A program made the translations under genes and the position numbers. The notes under the pieces are model-generated. The model was not told the DNA's origin. It was given only the letters and a program-made list of their open reading frames with translations, and made no database searches. Below, one piece after another: positions 20,301-41,099 of a stretch of 64,000 nucleotides of DNA. Origin of the DNA: Struthio camelus (taxonomy: Eukaryota; Chordata; Aves; Struthioniformes; Struthionidae). The stretch spans positions 4,444,001-4,508,000 of the forward strand of contig NC_090946.1 in NCBI RefSeq assembly GCF_040807025.1, written 5' to 3'. Every line of letters starts with the position of its first letter. Within the stretch, counting starts at the first letter, position 1.

Positions 20301-21960
20301 AACTTTTATTTTTAAGTGTCTTCCCTATTGTACATCACACAGTCTGAGAGTGTGCACTACAGAAATGCCATTTGCAGTTTATATACTGAAAATCAGTGCT
20401 AAGGAGGATTAGAGAAACAAACGAACTATCATTAAATGATTAGTAGTGTGCTTCAATTTAATTACATAAAAGGTTGAATTTTTATCATACTAATTAACAC
20501 TTGTTTGAGAGGAGGGAGGACAAAGATCTCTTTCAGTGTTTGTAGCCTACACAACTGTTATCATCTTGAGAACTGACTGATGTGAGAAACTATCCCTTGG
20601 TATTAGGGTAGGGGAGCTTTCAAATAATCTAAGACTTGAATTTATTGTTACAAGCTCCAAAGCTAAGACAAAAGTTTTGGCTTCAGTCTATTTTGCTCCC
20701 CTCCCAGACACTACGTTAGAACCATATAAATTTCTCAACTAGCAGTGCTCCTCTCTGTCAAAGGCTTTACCATTCAAGTGTGAGCTGCTACCACAGTCCT
20801 GCTCCTCCATTACCATTGCCATCACTCAATACATTGTCAGACTCATTCACTTAAACTTTTGAGCCTATTTATAGAGTATCGTAGTAAGTTACATCTAGCA
20901 TTTCTCCATTACTCACTGTATATCTCTCTCATATATATCTCTCATGAGATATATGTATATATGTGTGTGTATATATGTATATACGTGTATATATATGTAT
21001 ATATATCTCTCATGAGGGTCCCAGTGCAGTAGCAAGGTGTCTTTCGCAGATGTGATTCCAGATTGGGCTTTCTGAAAGTATGAAAAAACAAATCAACTGT
21101 GAGATAAAAGTTCCTAGCTCCTTAAAAGCTTTGGGGTTTGGATTTTTTTTCTGCTGCTCAGTCTCCTTATTCTGAACTCTTACAGAACTGTTGACACAGC
21201 TTATTAACATCTGTCATCAGCTACAATTAAGTGCTCAGTTCTTCAGTGTCAACGCTATACTGAAAGGACATTGTTTAAAGAAGCATACTTCTGTATGCCT
21301 GTTTTCATTTGATCCCTCTTCTACTCCCTACAGTCTAGCAGAAACCACCAATTTCTTCAGATGCTTTCCAGAGAGGCTTCAGAAATCTAGTTTTCAAGAT
21401 AGCAGGTACAGCATAGAGTAACAGTAAGAAAATACTTCCTGACCATTTTACTGATATCAAGACTGGTTTCTCTAGGACATTCTTAGCATGAATAAATAAA
21501 TAAACTAGACAGGCCTTCTTCTTACTCTCTTATTTTGTACTCATGTGGGTGTACACTTTGATAACACCATGTCTATCCTGAAGACCTGTAGCTGTTATTT
21601 CTGGATTTGACTACTTTCTCATTGTACAATATATTAAGTACCAATAAATAAATAGCAATAAATATCTAACTTTTGTCAGTGAATAATAAACCTTTAAGAA
21701 TAAAGCCATATGGGTCTATGACATTATATGGTCATAGCTTTTTGTTCCATACAACTAGAATTAATCACAATCACCAGTTGCTTTAGGGATACATTTAATT
21801 ATGTTAAAAGGATGAAGAGAGAAGTTACCACAATGTCTGTAGATATATACTGACCACATTACTGAAAACAAGAGCTGCTATTAAGCTGCCACCAAAATTA
21901 ACTGAACTGCTGTGTTTATCTTACTAATGAATGTTTGTTTTAATTGGGCAATAGCCTAAC
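20300..21960. other. AT-rich spacer, no gene seen
   Basis: Ordinary AT-rich sequence without ORFs above background. The only structured part is the TA-rich microsatellite at 20,930-21,015. Confidence 0.6.
20930..21015. repeat. TA/TG-rich microsatellite
   Basis: Alternating TATATG/TATATC runs flanked on both sides by the word ATATCTCTCATGAG, so the tract is also partly palindromic. Confidence 0.9.
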
Positions 21961-21964
21961 AGAT

Positions 21965-22510
21965 GTTAAAATACCCACTGAGGTGTTCTCCGTGGATAAA
22001 GCATTTTGTGTGACACACAGAAAACAGCAGCAATGAGCACTACATCCCTTAGAATAATCATGGAGATAAGTGAAATTGGGATAAGATTCACAGAAGTTAG
22101 GCTTACACAGAGTACACCACTAACAACTTTGTCAGCCAGACGATCAGGAGCACATCCCAAAGCTCATTTCTGATTAGCCCAGTTCCGTGCAATAAATCCA
22201 TCCAATAAATCCCTAATACCAGCCAAAGCAAAGACACCTACTGCAACACTCACATTTTCTAGAAGAAGCAATTGTAGCCGAAAACTGGCACCAAAGCCGT
22301 TCTTGCCATTGATCGTGTATTTGGGATCATCCGTGGGGGGCTCTGGCCAATCATCCATTGGGGCTCCTGCAGTAGCTGTTTGTGGCGCTGCGCAACACCC
22401 CCGCCTGGGCCCGCCACCAGGCAGAAGTTGTTGCCATGGCAGCGGCCAACATGGTGGCAGGCGCCCACGCCCCTCCCTCCCCCTGCGCCCCGCGCTTCTA
22501 GGGCTCCTCT
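21965..22510 (-). pseudogene. CRLS1: Processed pseudogene of cardiolipin synthase (CRLS1)
   Basis: The minus strand carries an intron-less CRLS1 fragment. VAVGVFALAGIRDLLDGFIA and RNWANQK are the CDP-alcohol phosphatidyltransferase region. After this come DRLADKVV and SMIILRDVVLIAAVF, in the order found in CRLS1 (mitochondrial inner-membrane cardiolipin synthesis). A TGA replaces the serine after NQK (near 22,163), a frameshift separates the SMARTALVPVFGY part from the VAVGVFALAG part, and the C-terminal third is missing. Several exons of the parent gene should be represented without introns, so this looks like a retrocopy. It is not functional as written. Confidence 0.85.
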
Positions 22511-22519
22511 CAAATTACT

Positions 22520-23300
22520 ATCCTACCTAAATCCAAAGTTCCTTCCAAAGGGAACTGTTTACCAGAATCAAATTGGTGTAGAAACCCCACTTACTAAAAT
22601 ATTTACAGGTTTTAGGAGACTAATGAGTTTACATAAAAAACTCAGGGGCTCCTTTCGGAAGGACAGGAATTCCTTTACACTGCTTACTTTCCATTATAAA
22701 CAAATTAAAGCAGACAGAACATAAAAGGGTTAGTACTGCTCACACTCATGGCGGGGCTTGTATTCAGATTCAGTCACAAGCCCTCCACAGGGATGAGGTC
22801 ACACCCTGTGAGCTCCCCTGCAGGGACGAGGTCATGCATGATGGCTGCAGGCTCTCCCAGTGGACGAGGTGGCACCTTGTTGTACCGCTGACAGTGGAAG
22901 CGAGGTGTCCATAGGAAGAACATAGTAGAGAACATGAAAAAAGACTGCAGCGAACCTCCCCTTGAGTCATGGCTTTTGGGGAGGAGCCTCCTTGCTTTTG
23001 AGACCAGTCTTTCGACAGTCTCCGTGAGGCTGGCTACCACCCTGGTCTCAGACTTGGTCAATGGTTTATGTCTAAAACAAAAAGAGAAAAACAACAGGCA
23101 TTGATTTTTCTTCATCCTTATCTCTTAAATTCCCCCATATTAAAAACTATACTGCTGGCAAAAAGGTTCTAAACCGACATTAACTTCAGAAGCTTGGATG
23201 CAGTGATCTTTGGACATTAGGGAGCCTACACACTGCTCCCCGCCAACGCCGAAGCTGGGAGTTGAAAAGCTCCCTAACCTACCTGTTTCCTCAAGAAATC
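22520..23300. other. Left flank of inverted copy C, no gene seen
   Basis: No supported coding signal. A short internal echo of GACGAGGT/GATGAGGTCACACC words occurs near 22,790-22,875. The copy C homology starts abruptly at about 23,303. Confidence 0.5.
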
Positions 23301-23335
23301 TATTAATCCTGGGAGCCTGCAGAGAGAAGTGGTAC

Positions 23336-30549
<7,214 letters not shown>

Positions 30550-33219
30550 CTACAGGGAGCAAAGATACAGGTTCTTTTAGAGTGCAGTGCACTTTGGAAG
30601 GCGTTCGTTCAGCTGCGTGAAAAGTGCAAGGGCATCAGAGTGCTGGGTGGAAGGCATTACTTACTGAGAAAGAGGAAGGTAAAGACATTTTGACTTCTGC
30701 TGCAAGGACTCCTGCAGTCTGCCTGAGGTCCATGCTTCCTCCGAACCTGAACTCAAAGAGCATACGAAGCACATGTCAACTTTTGGAAGCATGCAAGAAA
30801 AGCTCTTTACTCCTGAGGCAGTTTCTCAGGCAACAAAAGTTGCTGAAGAGGACACGGGAAATCTCCTGGAAGGCAAGCAAGCGTTTGGTTCACAAGACAC
30901 TGGAGAAATTGCTGAGCCCGTAGACACGAGAGTCAGTAGTCGGAAGGTCTACTTGGAATGCTAATGCAAAAACCTCAGCCAGCAGCAGGGAATTACGCAG
31001 GAGCTGTCTGCAACGTCTTCCGACATGACGCACCTTTACGATTCCTCCTCTCATGCACCTTCTCAGTCCTCAAAGAAAGACTTGAGTAGCCATGACTGCC
31101 TACCTACAAGACGCTCCTGCCAAACCAGGTTGGCTCCACCATACCAAGGAGCACAAGCGTAACTCAGAAACCCACAGCTACATGAACCCTCGTCACAGGA
31201 GAAACCTGTGTTGGCAGCGGCAAAGCAGGAGGCAGTTATTGGAGCAAGGGCCAAAGGTCCTCTCACCGCAGCTGGCAAGGCACGAGTAACACGGGGGTGG
31301 ACGTGTTGCTGGGGAGCTAAGAGTCAAAACGTGGAGGTTGTGCCGCCCCGACAGCGCCCTATAATGGAGGGCTCCCGCAGCCAGCAATTTCCAGCAGGCC
31401 AGAGGACTTCCCTAGGGGCCCAGAGGGAATTCGCGGCCTCCCGGGTTAGTCCAAATAGGTCTTGCGGCCAGGAGAAACCGCTGCTCTCCAGCATCCTCCT
31501 GGGAACCTCACCAAACAGCGTCTCGCGCTGTCCCACCACCTCCTCTCGCCTTCTGCTGCTCACGGCCCAGCAGCTCCTCCAGAGCAGAGCAGAGCAGAGC
31601 AGTAGCGAGAGCAGCCCCAAGCGCCTGGGCTCAGCTCATGTCACAGAGGGGCTGCAGGGACGCATTGACCGGCCAGGCCCTGCCAAGGTGGGCCCTGCAA
31701 GGGGAAGGGGAGCTGCCTGGGGCACTTTAGGGAGCTGCCCCCAGCTCCCTGCCCACTCCCCAAGGCCGCCAGGGGGCAGGGGCAGCCACAGGAGGGCTTC
31801 CCCAGGCTGGGGCTCCCCTCAGGCCTTCCAGTGCTGCCATGTCCCCACCTCGGGGTTGCTGGGCTACACCTGCTGGCAAGGAGAGGCTCTGCTGAGGAAG
31901 GCAGGCCTAAGCGAGCAACCCAACGAATACAGAGGAAGACTCAGTCATCTTCTGGGGAGGAAGGGCCGAGTCCTAGCTGTTGCTTCACTAGGCCACAAGC
32001 ATGGAGCGGGCCGAGCCTAGTGAAGCAGCAGAGGAGTGTGCTCGCTCACCCTGAGAACTGCTTTCAGGCAAATGCGCCGCGAATGTGTCCCAACGCTGTC
32101 AAAGCCTGGGAAAATAAAACCAAAACCAAAACCAAAAGCTCCCCCCAAACCTTTATGGGCATGGTCATTGCTTTCCCTCGGCGCTAAAATGCCTCTGCAT
32201 TCGAGACAACCCCTGGGAGTACTGGGCTTGGGGTGGGTTCTAATTTGGGGAGGTTTAGAAACGGGATGCTCACAGGGGAAAACAAATGAAGGGTAGGCCC
32301 AGGCTGAGATAATCACGGGAGCCCAAATCCCCATTTTCATTCTAAAGGCACTCGTTTTGTAGAAGAAAAAAATGCGACGCGCACACGCAGCCTACAACAC
32401 TCGCGGCACCCTCACGCTGGCTGGGTTGCCAGTGGAGGCGGTTCAGAGGAGCTTCCCACCTGTAGCGTGCCAACGCAGCGTCACACACCCGAATGAGGCA
32501 CGGAAATGATGCCTGCCCAGGGAAAGCAGAGTGGCTTTACACCGAGGGCCTGCATGCCATCGCCTGCAGGTTGCTTTCCTCCCAGGGACTCTGCGGGGGC
32601 CTCAAAGGAAGGACTGGAGTGAGCGAGCCCGTGGGAGCAGAGGCGAGCTCCTGCTGACACCCCCCCTGCCCCGACTGTACAGCTGCAGAGGTCTGTCGGA
32701 GGGGCGCTGTCCCTTCCACAGCAGCACCGGCTGCCCAAGCGAGAAGCTGCAGAGGGGAAGTGAGTGTGAGTGGGGGGAAAAGGGAGGGGATGTGAGTGTG
32801 TTGGGAGGGGAATGGAGGGGAGCGGAGCACAGAGGGAAGGGACTGGAGGGGCTGAGAGTGCGCGTGGCGAGCAACGGTGGGGATGAGCGGATGCCTAGGG
32901 GGAAATGGAAGGGAGGAGCGTGCTGAGGGTGGGGAAATCAGGGGGCTCAGGGTGCTTCACAGGGGGAACTGGAAGGGCGGTGGAGGCTGCAGGGAGAGGA
33001 CCAGCAGAGACTTCATCATGCGTGAGGGGAAGAGAGGGGCTGTGAGGACAGGCAGAGGAGAAGAGCACCAGAGCATGCTTGGAGAAGGGATCTGAGGGGG
33101 CACCAAGGAGCCTGGAGTATGCCAAGGGGGGCAACTGAGGTGGTTGCAAGGCACTTGACTGCACAGTCCAGGAAAGCCGACAGGGTCAGAAAGGCTGCCA
33201 AGAGCCCCTGGCTTCAACA

Positions 33220-35500
33220 GCCCAGGAAGGCAGCCTCCTAAGTACAGCAGCCATAGCTTGTCTCAAGAGCTCTTCTTCCTGTGCTGTTGAGGGCCATGTG
33301 GGATCTGAGGCCTTCTCTCTGAATTTCCTCCTACACAGTCTGCACCCAGGAAGCTCTACCCCCTTCCCTGCAAACTACAGTCATGGTCTGCCATTGGGCA
33401 AGGCCTCTCCCTCACTCTCAGGCCCGACCTAATCTATGTGTCAGTGTGCAGTTCACCTTGCCTCCTCCCTCAAGCCTACTGGGTGTCTTCTCACCTCAAT
33501 TATCTCTGCCAGTTCACATCTGCAGAAAAAAAGCCAGCTCCCACACCATGGAATCAGCACTGGTGGCTCTGCAGAGGGCCCAGATGGAGGCCAGAAATCT
33601 CAGCTTCTGTGCCTGTTCCTGACACCAGCAGCGAGAGAGACAGATGGATAGTGTAAGAGGGGCAGAGGCATGGCCAGCAGGACCAGAGTATTGCAAGGCA
33701 TGCAGTGATGTGTGGGACACCTGCTCTGTGCAGCCAGCAGCCCTCCAACGTCTCCTTTTTCTGCAGCATGGACCAGACATGGAGGGACCTTCCAGGAGGA
33801 GCAGGCCCAGCGCAGACAAAAATGTCTACAATTGCCTTTCCTCTGCTCCTGAGAAAGGCATAAATACTTTTCAGGCCTTCTTCCTCTTCCCTTGGCAGAA
33901 TGAAGTAGTTGGGACAAAAGAGCCTGGATCTGATAAAGAAAGAGAACAGGCAGGGCTTTTGGGGCTGACAGGACAGATTAGAGGAAACACCTGAGCCTTC
34001 TGCCCAACCACGTGTCTGCTGCCTTGGACTCTGCAAGCTCCATGTCAGGGGACTGGGATGGGACACTTAAATCCTGTCTCCCCTCTACCCCTCAGGGCTG
34101 GGAGATACCTAGCAGGCAGAGCTCAACACTGGAGCACAGAGTGGCAGGGGAAAGCTGCAAGTGCATCCAGGGTAAGAACCTGCTCACAGTCAAGCAGGAA
34201 AGATGCCTGCCCCACAGCATCACTGCCTTGTTCCAGCTGAGCTGCCTCTCCCCGCCCATCCCATGGAGCAGGAGCTGGGTCCCCTTTGCTCCTGTCTCCA
34301 CTGGGGCAATGCTGTGCTGAGGCTGGCTCCCAAGCACGGAGCAGGCCCAGGCATTCAGATACCACTGTGCTACCAGGCCCCCGGGGAACCCCAACTCCAG
34401 CCTGCTCTGGGGACAGAGCCCGGGGCAGAGCAGGATGCACTCCCAGCTCCTGGCCCTGGCCAGCAGTGCCCACTCATCTCTCTGTCGTGGTTGGGGCACA
34501 CACACTTTGTAGGGCTCCATCTGGGAGATGCACTCCCAGGAGGCTCCATCATTCTCCTCTCAGGCCACCCTGGAGTAGCTGGGCACTCTCTCGCCATCCT
34601 CAGGGATGGAGGAGCCCGCAGCCAGGCCTGGCCCCATTTCTGCGTTGCCAGAGCAAAGAGGAAGCGGGGCTCAGGCAGCCTGTGCAGTGACACAGGGGAT
34701 CAAACGTGGGCAGTGGTTTTCCCATGAGCAGAAAAACCCTTGGAAATGGCAGTTTTGGGGCAGTCTAGAAACGTTCACAACATCCAGCTGGACTCCACAA
34801 AGAATCACACTGAAGAAATCAGAGCAGATGGCTGTGCCTTCTGCAAACAAAGGTTTTCATTTGGAAAACTCCCAAATGTTTTGCCAGGATAGTTTTGAAG
34901 GAAAATATGTGAAAACCCTGCTGTTGGAGAGTGCTGGCAGGCAGTGCTGGCATTACACTGCCCACCACAGCTGAGCTGGGCCCTGGGGCCAGCTCTCCAG
35001 TGCCTCAACCTGGGTTTCCTGCTGGCGTCACCCCAGCGCTGCTGGCAGGGGGTCCCTGGCCACTTCTAGCACATTTTGTCTCCCCCGCCAGGCTGGGCTG
35101 GGGCTGGGGCTGGCCATGGGTGCTGAGGGCTCAGCCCCAGTGCCACCACTGCCCTGGCTGCTCACCCCAAGGCACTTGCCTCTTTCTGAGACAAAGCCGG
35201 GACCCCCAAGGGCCCATGGAGTCAGGAGCCCAGGCCCTGTCACTCTTACCCAGATCATGTTGGTAAGGCCTCGAGAAAACACCTCAGCCCCACAGGGCTG
35301 CATTCGGGGTACTCCTCCAGCACAGTGCAGGGCAGAATCACTCCAGTATCACTGCATCTCTCCATTTTTCATTTAAAGATTAGGCCTACTATTATAACCT
35401 AAAATAGACAGCAAAATTCACAATCCTAAAGAAAAGTTCAGGTCCCACATAAGCATTTTACCAGTGCAGGTTACAAAAAGACTCTCATTAGTAATTCTTG
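33220..35500. other. GC-moderate intergenic sequence, no gene recognised
   Basis: Several ORFs of 90-170 codons overlap on both strands, but none has a family match or consistent splice sites. Composition changes sharply near 35,380 from GC-rich to AT-rich. Confidence 0.5.
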
Positions 35501-36022
35501 ACTTGGTGTAGCATTTTCAGATATTCAGAGCTTTATCATTATGATGTTGTTCAGTTCTGGTCTTCCCAGTACAAGAAAGACATGGACATACTGAAGTGAG
35601 TCCAGTGAAGGATAACTAAGGGATTAGAGCATCTCTCATATGAGGAGAGGTTGAAAGAGGTGAGATTGTTCAGCTTCAAGAACAGAAGGCTCAAGGGGGA
35701 TCTCATCAGTGTATGTAAATATCTAACAAACAGGAGGGTGAAAGAAGATGGAGACAGACTCTTTTCAGTGGTGCCCAGTGACAGGACAAGAGGCAACAGG
35801 CCCAAATTGAAATTCAAGAACTGCTTTTTGAACAGAAGGAAAAACTTTTTACTGTGAGGGTGATCCAGCTCTGGACCAGGCATTTTGTGAAGTCTCCATC
35901 TTTGGAGATACTTAAAATCCAGCTGGGCAACCTGCTTTAACTGATACTGCTTTTGAGTAGAGGAGCTGGACTAGATGATCTCTAAAGGTCCCTTCCAAGC
36001 TCAACTATTCTATGATTCTATG
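35500..36022 (+). mobile_element. CR1 LINE 3' fragment
   Basis: Reads as the CR1 ORF2 tail in shifted frames: HLSYEERL-like, then NRRLKGDLISVCKYLTNRR, then SDRTRGNRPKLKFKN. It ends with the CR1 3' signature CTAGATGATCTCTAAAGGTC followed by repeated ATTCTATG words at about 36,007-36,022. Confidence 0.9.
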
Positions 36023-36316
36023 TTTTCCATAATCTATATTCAATAATCAAATATTATGCAGCAGACCCTATACATAACGTTAATGCTGAATCTGACTAGA
36101 TATAAAGGGAAGATCCACCAACATGTTGTGGTTGCCATGTACTACAGAGAAAATGTAAATATGGCCTCATTGGTTCCACATGGGTTTGATATAGGACTGC
36201 TTTATGTCACCAAGAGGGTGCAAAGCAGCAATGCAAATTATAGTTCCCACCATGATAACATCCCACCATCATAACATCCTTGTGCTGTTTCAGTCATGTC
36301 CAGCAGATTATGAAAT

Positions 36317-36530
36317 CAGTTACAGAATCACAGAATGATTGAGGTTGGAAGGGCCCTCTGGAGATCATCTAGTCCAATCCCCCTGCTCAACCAGGGTCCT
36401 CTAGAGCATATTTCCCAGGATTGCGTCCAGGCAGGTTTTGAATATAATCTCCAGCAAAGGAGACTCGAAATGCCTTTCCTATGCTGGAAAGCATATATGC
36501 TAAATTATTTGCCTAAGGTAGTTCTAAATG
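36317..36530 (-). mobile_element. CR1 LINE 3' fragment, inverted
   Basis: Starts CAGAATCACAGAATGATTGA and continues GGTTGGAAGGGCCCTCTGGA, then ATCTAGTCCAATCCCCCTGC. This is the reverse complement of a CR1 3' end, truncated at its 5' side. Confidence 0.9.
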
Positions 36531-36539
36531 CACCAGAAT

Positions 36540-39500
36540 AAAGGGATGAAGTACTTAAAACCCATTTTTTATCTCATGTATTGTTAACGTTATTTTAAAT
36601 TATTGTTGGAAGAGGAGTCCTCATTTGATAAGTTGTACACAAAACATCTTGAGAGGGAAAGAAAATCCTCTTGGGCTCTCATTGCATGCTATAAAGAAAG
36701 ATGCAAAGGCACTCAGCTGATCCTCTCTCTTATAGATACCAAACTCTCTCCACTCCTTGTTTGGCTATGACTAAAGTCTGATCTGGATAACCAAGTCAGA
36801 GGGGAAGGAGGGAAGTCACTAAGGCAAAAGCTACAGTGTTAATGACTTTTCCAGGAAAAAGTGGCTTGGCTGACTCTGAAATGACCAAATTCCCTGCAGA
36901 AAGTTCAGCAGCCAGAAGAACACCAATAGTGGAAAAGGGGAAAGAGTGTGTTTATTACTGATGAGACTCTTCCACATATGACTAAGCTCTATTTCAGGTC
37001 CTGGGTTGGATGCATTTCTGGATTCTTTGGGATCAGCCCAGAGAACCCAGTCTGGGAACCTAAATAAGCTGCTTCAGGCTATAACCTACTGCTTTACTCT
37101 TAAGGCATGCATGGTAAGGTTCACAGGATGCAGGCTGCCTGTGTAAGAAGCTCTGAGTTTGCCTACGGCTGATGAAGTAAAAACATTCAAAATGTATTGA
37201 GTAACTCTCTAGCTCATACTGAGGTGTTTAAGAGAAGCAGTTGTAAAGCCAAGGATTGAAATGTCTCTTAAGTGCTTTGAAAGTGTTCAAATTGAAACCC
37301 AGAAGGCTTCACAGAGAACAGAGTGGATCAGTCCTAGGCTGAGAAGAGATATAAGAGCAAATATTTGCATCTCCTCCTGTACATACAAAACACAAAGGAT
37401 TTAACCTAAGACAGAATTTTTGGTGGACTGCTTAACCACCAGACTAATTTTTCTTGTCAAATAGCTATGAAATAGCAACAATCCTAAAACGGCAAGGGCC
37501 AGATCTGTATTTTATTTTCACTTTTTAAGACTGCAAGCTCCTCAGGATGTCAGCGGATGCATCAGAACAGCCCAGTGGCTTTCCTACCTACCTTTCCCAA
37601 AAAAGGCACACATGGATGGAGCAATGACTGTCTGGAGAAAAAACGTCCTCCACAGGAATCAGGTTTTGCCACCCCTTTCTAACAAAGGGTTCTGAGGGCA
37701 CTGCCAGATACTCCAGCAGCTCTTGTTGGGGTAACTTACAATATTTTACTCCTCATAGTCTGTGATAGAAGTTACTACTGCCGAAGGGAGCAGTTTACCA
37801 CGATCCAGTTTACCATGTTAGCACAAACCCAGCTCCAGCAGTACTTTAAGTAATTTGCCCACTCATAACACAGATTAAGTCACTTGTGACCAGGGTGGCT
37901 AATATGCCAGCAACTGCTTTGTTTTGACAACTCATCTACAGAAGCAGCGACCTTCAGCACAGGGACAGGGAACACACCTGAGAGTGGACACCTCAAACCA
38001 GGCAGACTGGAGTCATCAGATGATATCTGTCAACGACAAATCCTTGATTTTTTGCCAACTCTTGAATTTGGCAATCTTAAGTGCTTCATAAGTCACATTA
38101 TTCTCCTGGGAAGAGCCCACCTTGATGGGATATTCAGAGATGATTCCTGAATCAAGTATCTGGAACAAAGTCAGGGGTTTTGACCACTGGGATGTGTCAC
38201 TTGCATGAAGACTGTCTCCAGGCACATCAGCATATTAAACTGAGCTCCTCTCAGCAGGACAAAGAACATAAGAGGGATGAATTTTTAATCTACCAAAGGA
38301 CTTGACAATAAACTGAGCCAAATTCTGCTTCAGGCAAACATGCAGCTTTTACAGACTGCATGGAACTTTTGGACAGACACCCCAGCTCTCAACTCAATAT
38401 ATCTGTAGCATGTTATCTTTACAAAGTCTCCTTCCTGTCCAAGTACATGAGCAATGCTGCCTGTCAAAGCAGGGTAGTCATCACTGGAGTAGAATGCAAT
38501 GCCTCCCCTGCACCTTTCCAGCCATTCCACAGAAACATTTTAGGTTGTTTCGCAGCTTTTATTCCCTGAGCCACTTGGCACTAAGGCTGAGCTCTCATTA
38601 CAAGAGGCTGACACCTTGCAAAGGGTCATCAGGCATCCCCAGGGAAGACTTTAACCACAGGCCCCTGCAAATACATTTTATTATGCTTTAGAAGTTCTCA
38701 TTACACATGTGATGAAGTTGTAGACAGTTTCCTTAGTGCAAGGTGCTTTATTGCCTGTTGAGCCACCATGTGAGTTGTTAGCAAAAGCAGGAAGTTATTT
38801 ATCAGCCAGTCAGCACCACCTTAAATATACATCCTTACTGCTACTCACTTTGCCCTGCTACCTACATTTAAAGGCTCATAGCTATCTCTTCAAATCAAGT
38901 CCTCATTTATGCCAAGCATGCACTGCAAGCCCAGCACTGCTCTGGCTGTGAGGGTCACATGCCCTCCAAATCTCTCAAATTACGCTCTAATTGTCCAAGA
39001 CACCACCCGTTTTGGCTGAGAATCCACTAGGATTCTTCCCACCTAGCCAAATCCCTCTCTTTTTCCATTTGCTTTGCTGCCTGTCAGGGATGAGATTATT
39101 TCTACTTGCAAGAAGGATGATAATGTAAGGTATGGTACTCCTTCAGCTTGAACACATCATGGCTTTCCCTGAAAAGGAAACAAGTACTACAGTCAATGGT
39201 AAATACTCAAGTGCACCCACCCTTAACAACCCCTCAGCACCTTCTACCAGAAAGCCACCCCAAGGGCTATCTTGCAAGGACCTTGCTGGCTACCACGTGG
39301 ACTTACCACTTGAGATATCTGCTTGTATTAGAAGCTTGCAAAATGTTTTTGCTCCATTAGAAAGCTCTGCTCATCGTTGACTTCTCGATTTGGGAAATGG
39401 CAATAGGCCAGTATCTGTCTCTTTCTGTCTTAAGAGAGATTCATGCAACTGGTGAATTTTCAGCACCATGCCTGCAATTCCCAGGCCCATTAGCAACTCC

Positions 39501-40540
39501 TGTTACAGCAGCTAGAATTACAGCATGCTCCATACATCTCTGAGAGCTGTGTGCAGGGACTAACATGTGGCTAGAACGCAGTGTATTGGAAGTTGTCTTA
39601 TCCATGTTCAGAAGGGGACAGGGTTGAATAAGAAATCAGCTCTGGCTGTAGCATACAACTGAGCTACTCACTCACCTGCCAAACTACAGCTTCTGCTTTT
39701 ACTAATGCTTTTTGGCTGTGCTGGTTGCTTTCTGTTTTTTTAAAGAAAAAACATGTGGCATTGGCAGTCATTTGTTTCCTTATCATTTTAATATGTTCTC
39801 ACTCACTGCATTCACATTTCTCTGCAGACAGGAAGTGAGAGAATATACTGACAGGCATCTCTTGCTCTCCTAACCAGATCTGTAGCACCTTGCTGTCTAA
39901 ATGGCACCCAACACTAACCTGACAAACCAGCCAACTCCAATGCTTTTATAAGAAGCATGACAAAAGGGAGCCACCTTAGAACCTGTGACAACATAGCTTT
40001 GTATCCAAAGAAATTAATCTCCCAAACCAGATACATACAACTTTTTGTCAGAAATCAGGTTTCAGGTGTTTAAGAACTAGGACTGTAGCCAGTAAAAGGC
40101 CTGACTGAGGGGACAAGACTCTTTTGTACACATTGCAGCAACCAGACATTCTTATCTTGTTTAAGACTGCAGGGTTTCATCCTTAAAAAAGCCTGAGGAA
40201 TGTATAAATTTTGATCTCTCCTCCTGTGAGAATTATCATTCATCAATGTCCTTAACAAGCTACAGGAATTGCTGAACAATGGTCTCACTCATCCCAGCCC
40301 ACGCAACAGCCCTTCAGCTGCTCCAGAGAACATTCAGTGTGCCCACATATGCACCGGAGCAGCACAGAAATATTTGATCCAAATGTTTCTGCCTAGCACT
40401 AGTTCAGTCCCTGAAGCCTAGGGTAAATACTGATGGCTGTTCATTTTTGAGTTCCTCAGTTTCCTCAGTCTTTCCTCCTGCTGTCTATTCTTCTGCACAA
40501 CAGGAAGAACATCCTCTCCTCACCCCTGGCAACCAACCTT
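36540..40540. other. Intergenic, nothing recognised
   Basis: AT-moderate sequence. ORFs are short and without family resemblance. No repeats or exons that I can name. Confidence 0.5.
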
Positions 40541-40559
40541 CCTTGTGCTTCACCTCTCA

Positions 40560-40740
40560 GATGAAGAGGGATTGTGGGAGACACCAAATGCAGTGCTGGC
40601 AGTAGAGGTCCCTGTCGTAGCCATGGTGGTGCAAATTGGCATCTTCACTGCAGATACAGCACCAAGGTAACTCCTCATCATTGTCCTATGCTTTGGCAAT
40701 AGCTCTGGTGGTTGAAATCTGGCTATAATTAAAGAAGAAA
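40560..40740 (-). pseudogene. ZFYVE19: ZFYVE19 (ANCHR) relic, C-terminal zinc-binding exon
   Basis: The minus strand reads EELPWCCICSEDANLH, matching the B-box-like cysteine motif at the C terminus of ZFYVE19, the abscission checkpoint regulator. A TTAATTATAG acceptor precedes it at about 40,725. The next conserved cysteines are lost (Cys to His and Cys to Tyr in HHHGYDRDLYCQHC). After this the frame departs from the family and reaches a stop near 40,558. It sits head-to-head with DNAJC17, where human ZFYVE19 lies. The loss of zinc ligands suggests decay, not an alternative isoform. Confidence 0.75.
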
Positions 40741-41099
40741 ACAGAGATGTACGGTTCAGTCCAGAGCAGAGATACAGAGCACTTCTACTGTGTGCATGCT
40801 CACACCAGCAACAGCACACTGTCCAAGGGTATTCACTTTGTTGGTTCTACAGTCTGTGTGATGAACTTGCCTGGAGCCCAATGGTAGGTTGCATATTTGT
40901 GTATCTACATTGTTAAATAAGAACCAAAGGCATCTGCTTATATTTGCTCATGAACCCATACTGTCTGGAAGGTAAACAGCTATCCATACTTGTTCAGTCT
41001 CTTCAGCAATATCCATCAAAATTGTGCGTATTCTGACAAAGGCTGGAATGGGGGAAGGAGGAGTGGTGTAGAGACAGGGTAGTCAGTAAAACAGCACTC

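Noticed and set aside
31208..32020. A 270-codon open frame on the plus strand, mirrored by 265 codons at 6804-7601 minus
   Set aside because: No family resemblance, GC-rich low complexity, and it runs antisense to the upstream part of the ATAD2-like copies. The 15-bp difference keeps frame but is within a G/C-rich run. Conservation is only that of the recent duplication.
33554..34727. Overlapping ORFs of 100-174 codons on both strands
   Set aside because: They overlap each other in opposing frames, lack motifs, and sit in GC-rich sequence where chance ORFs are long.
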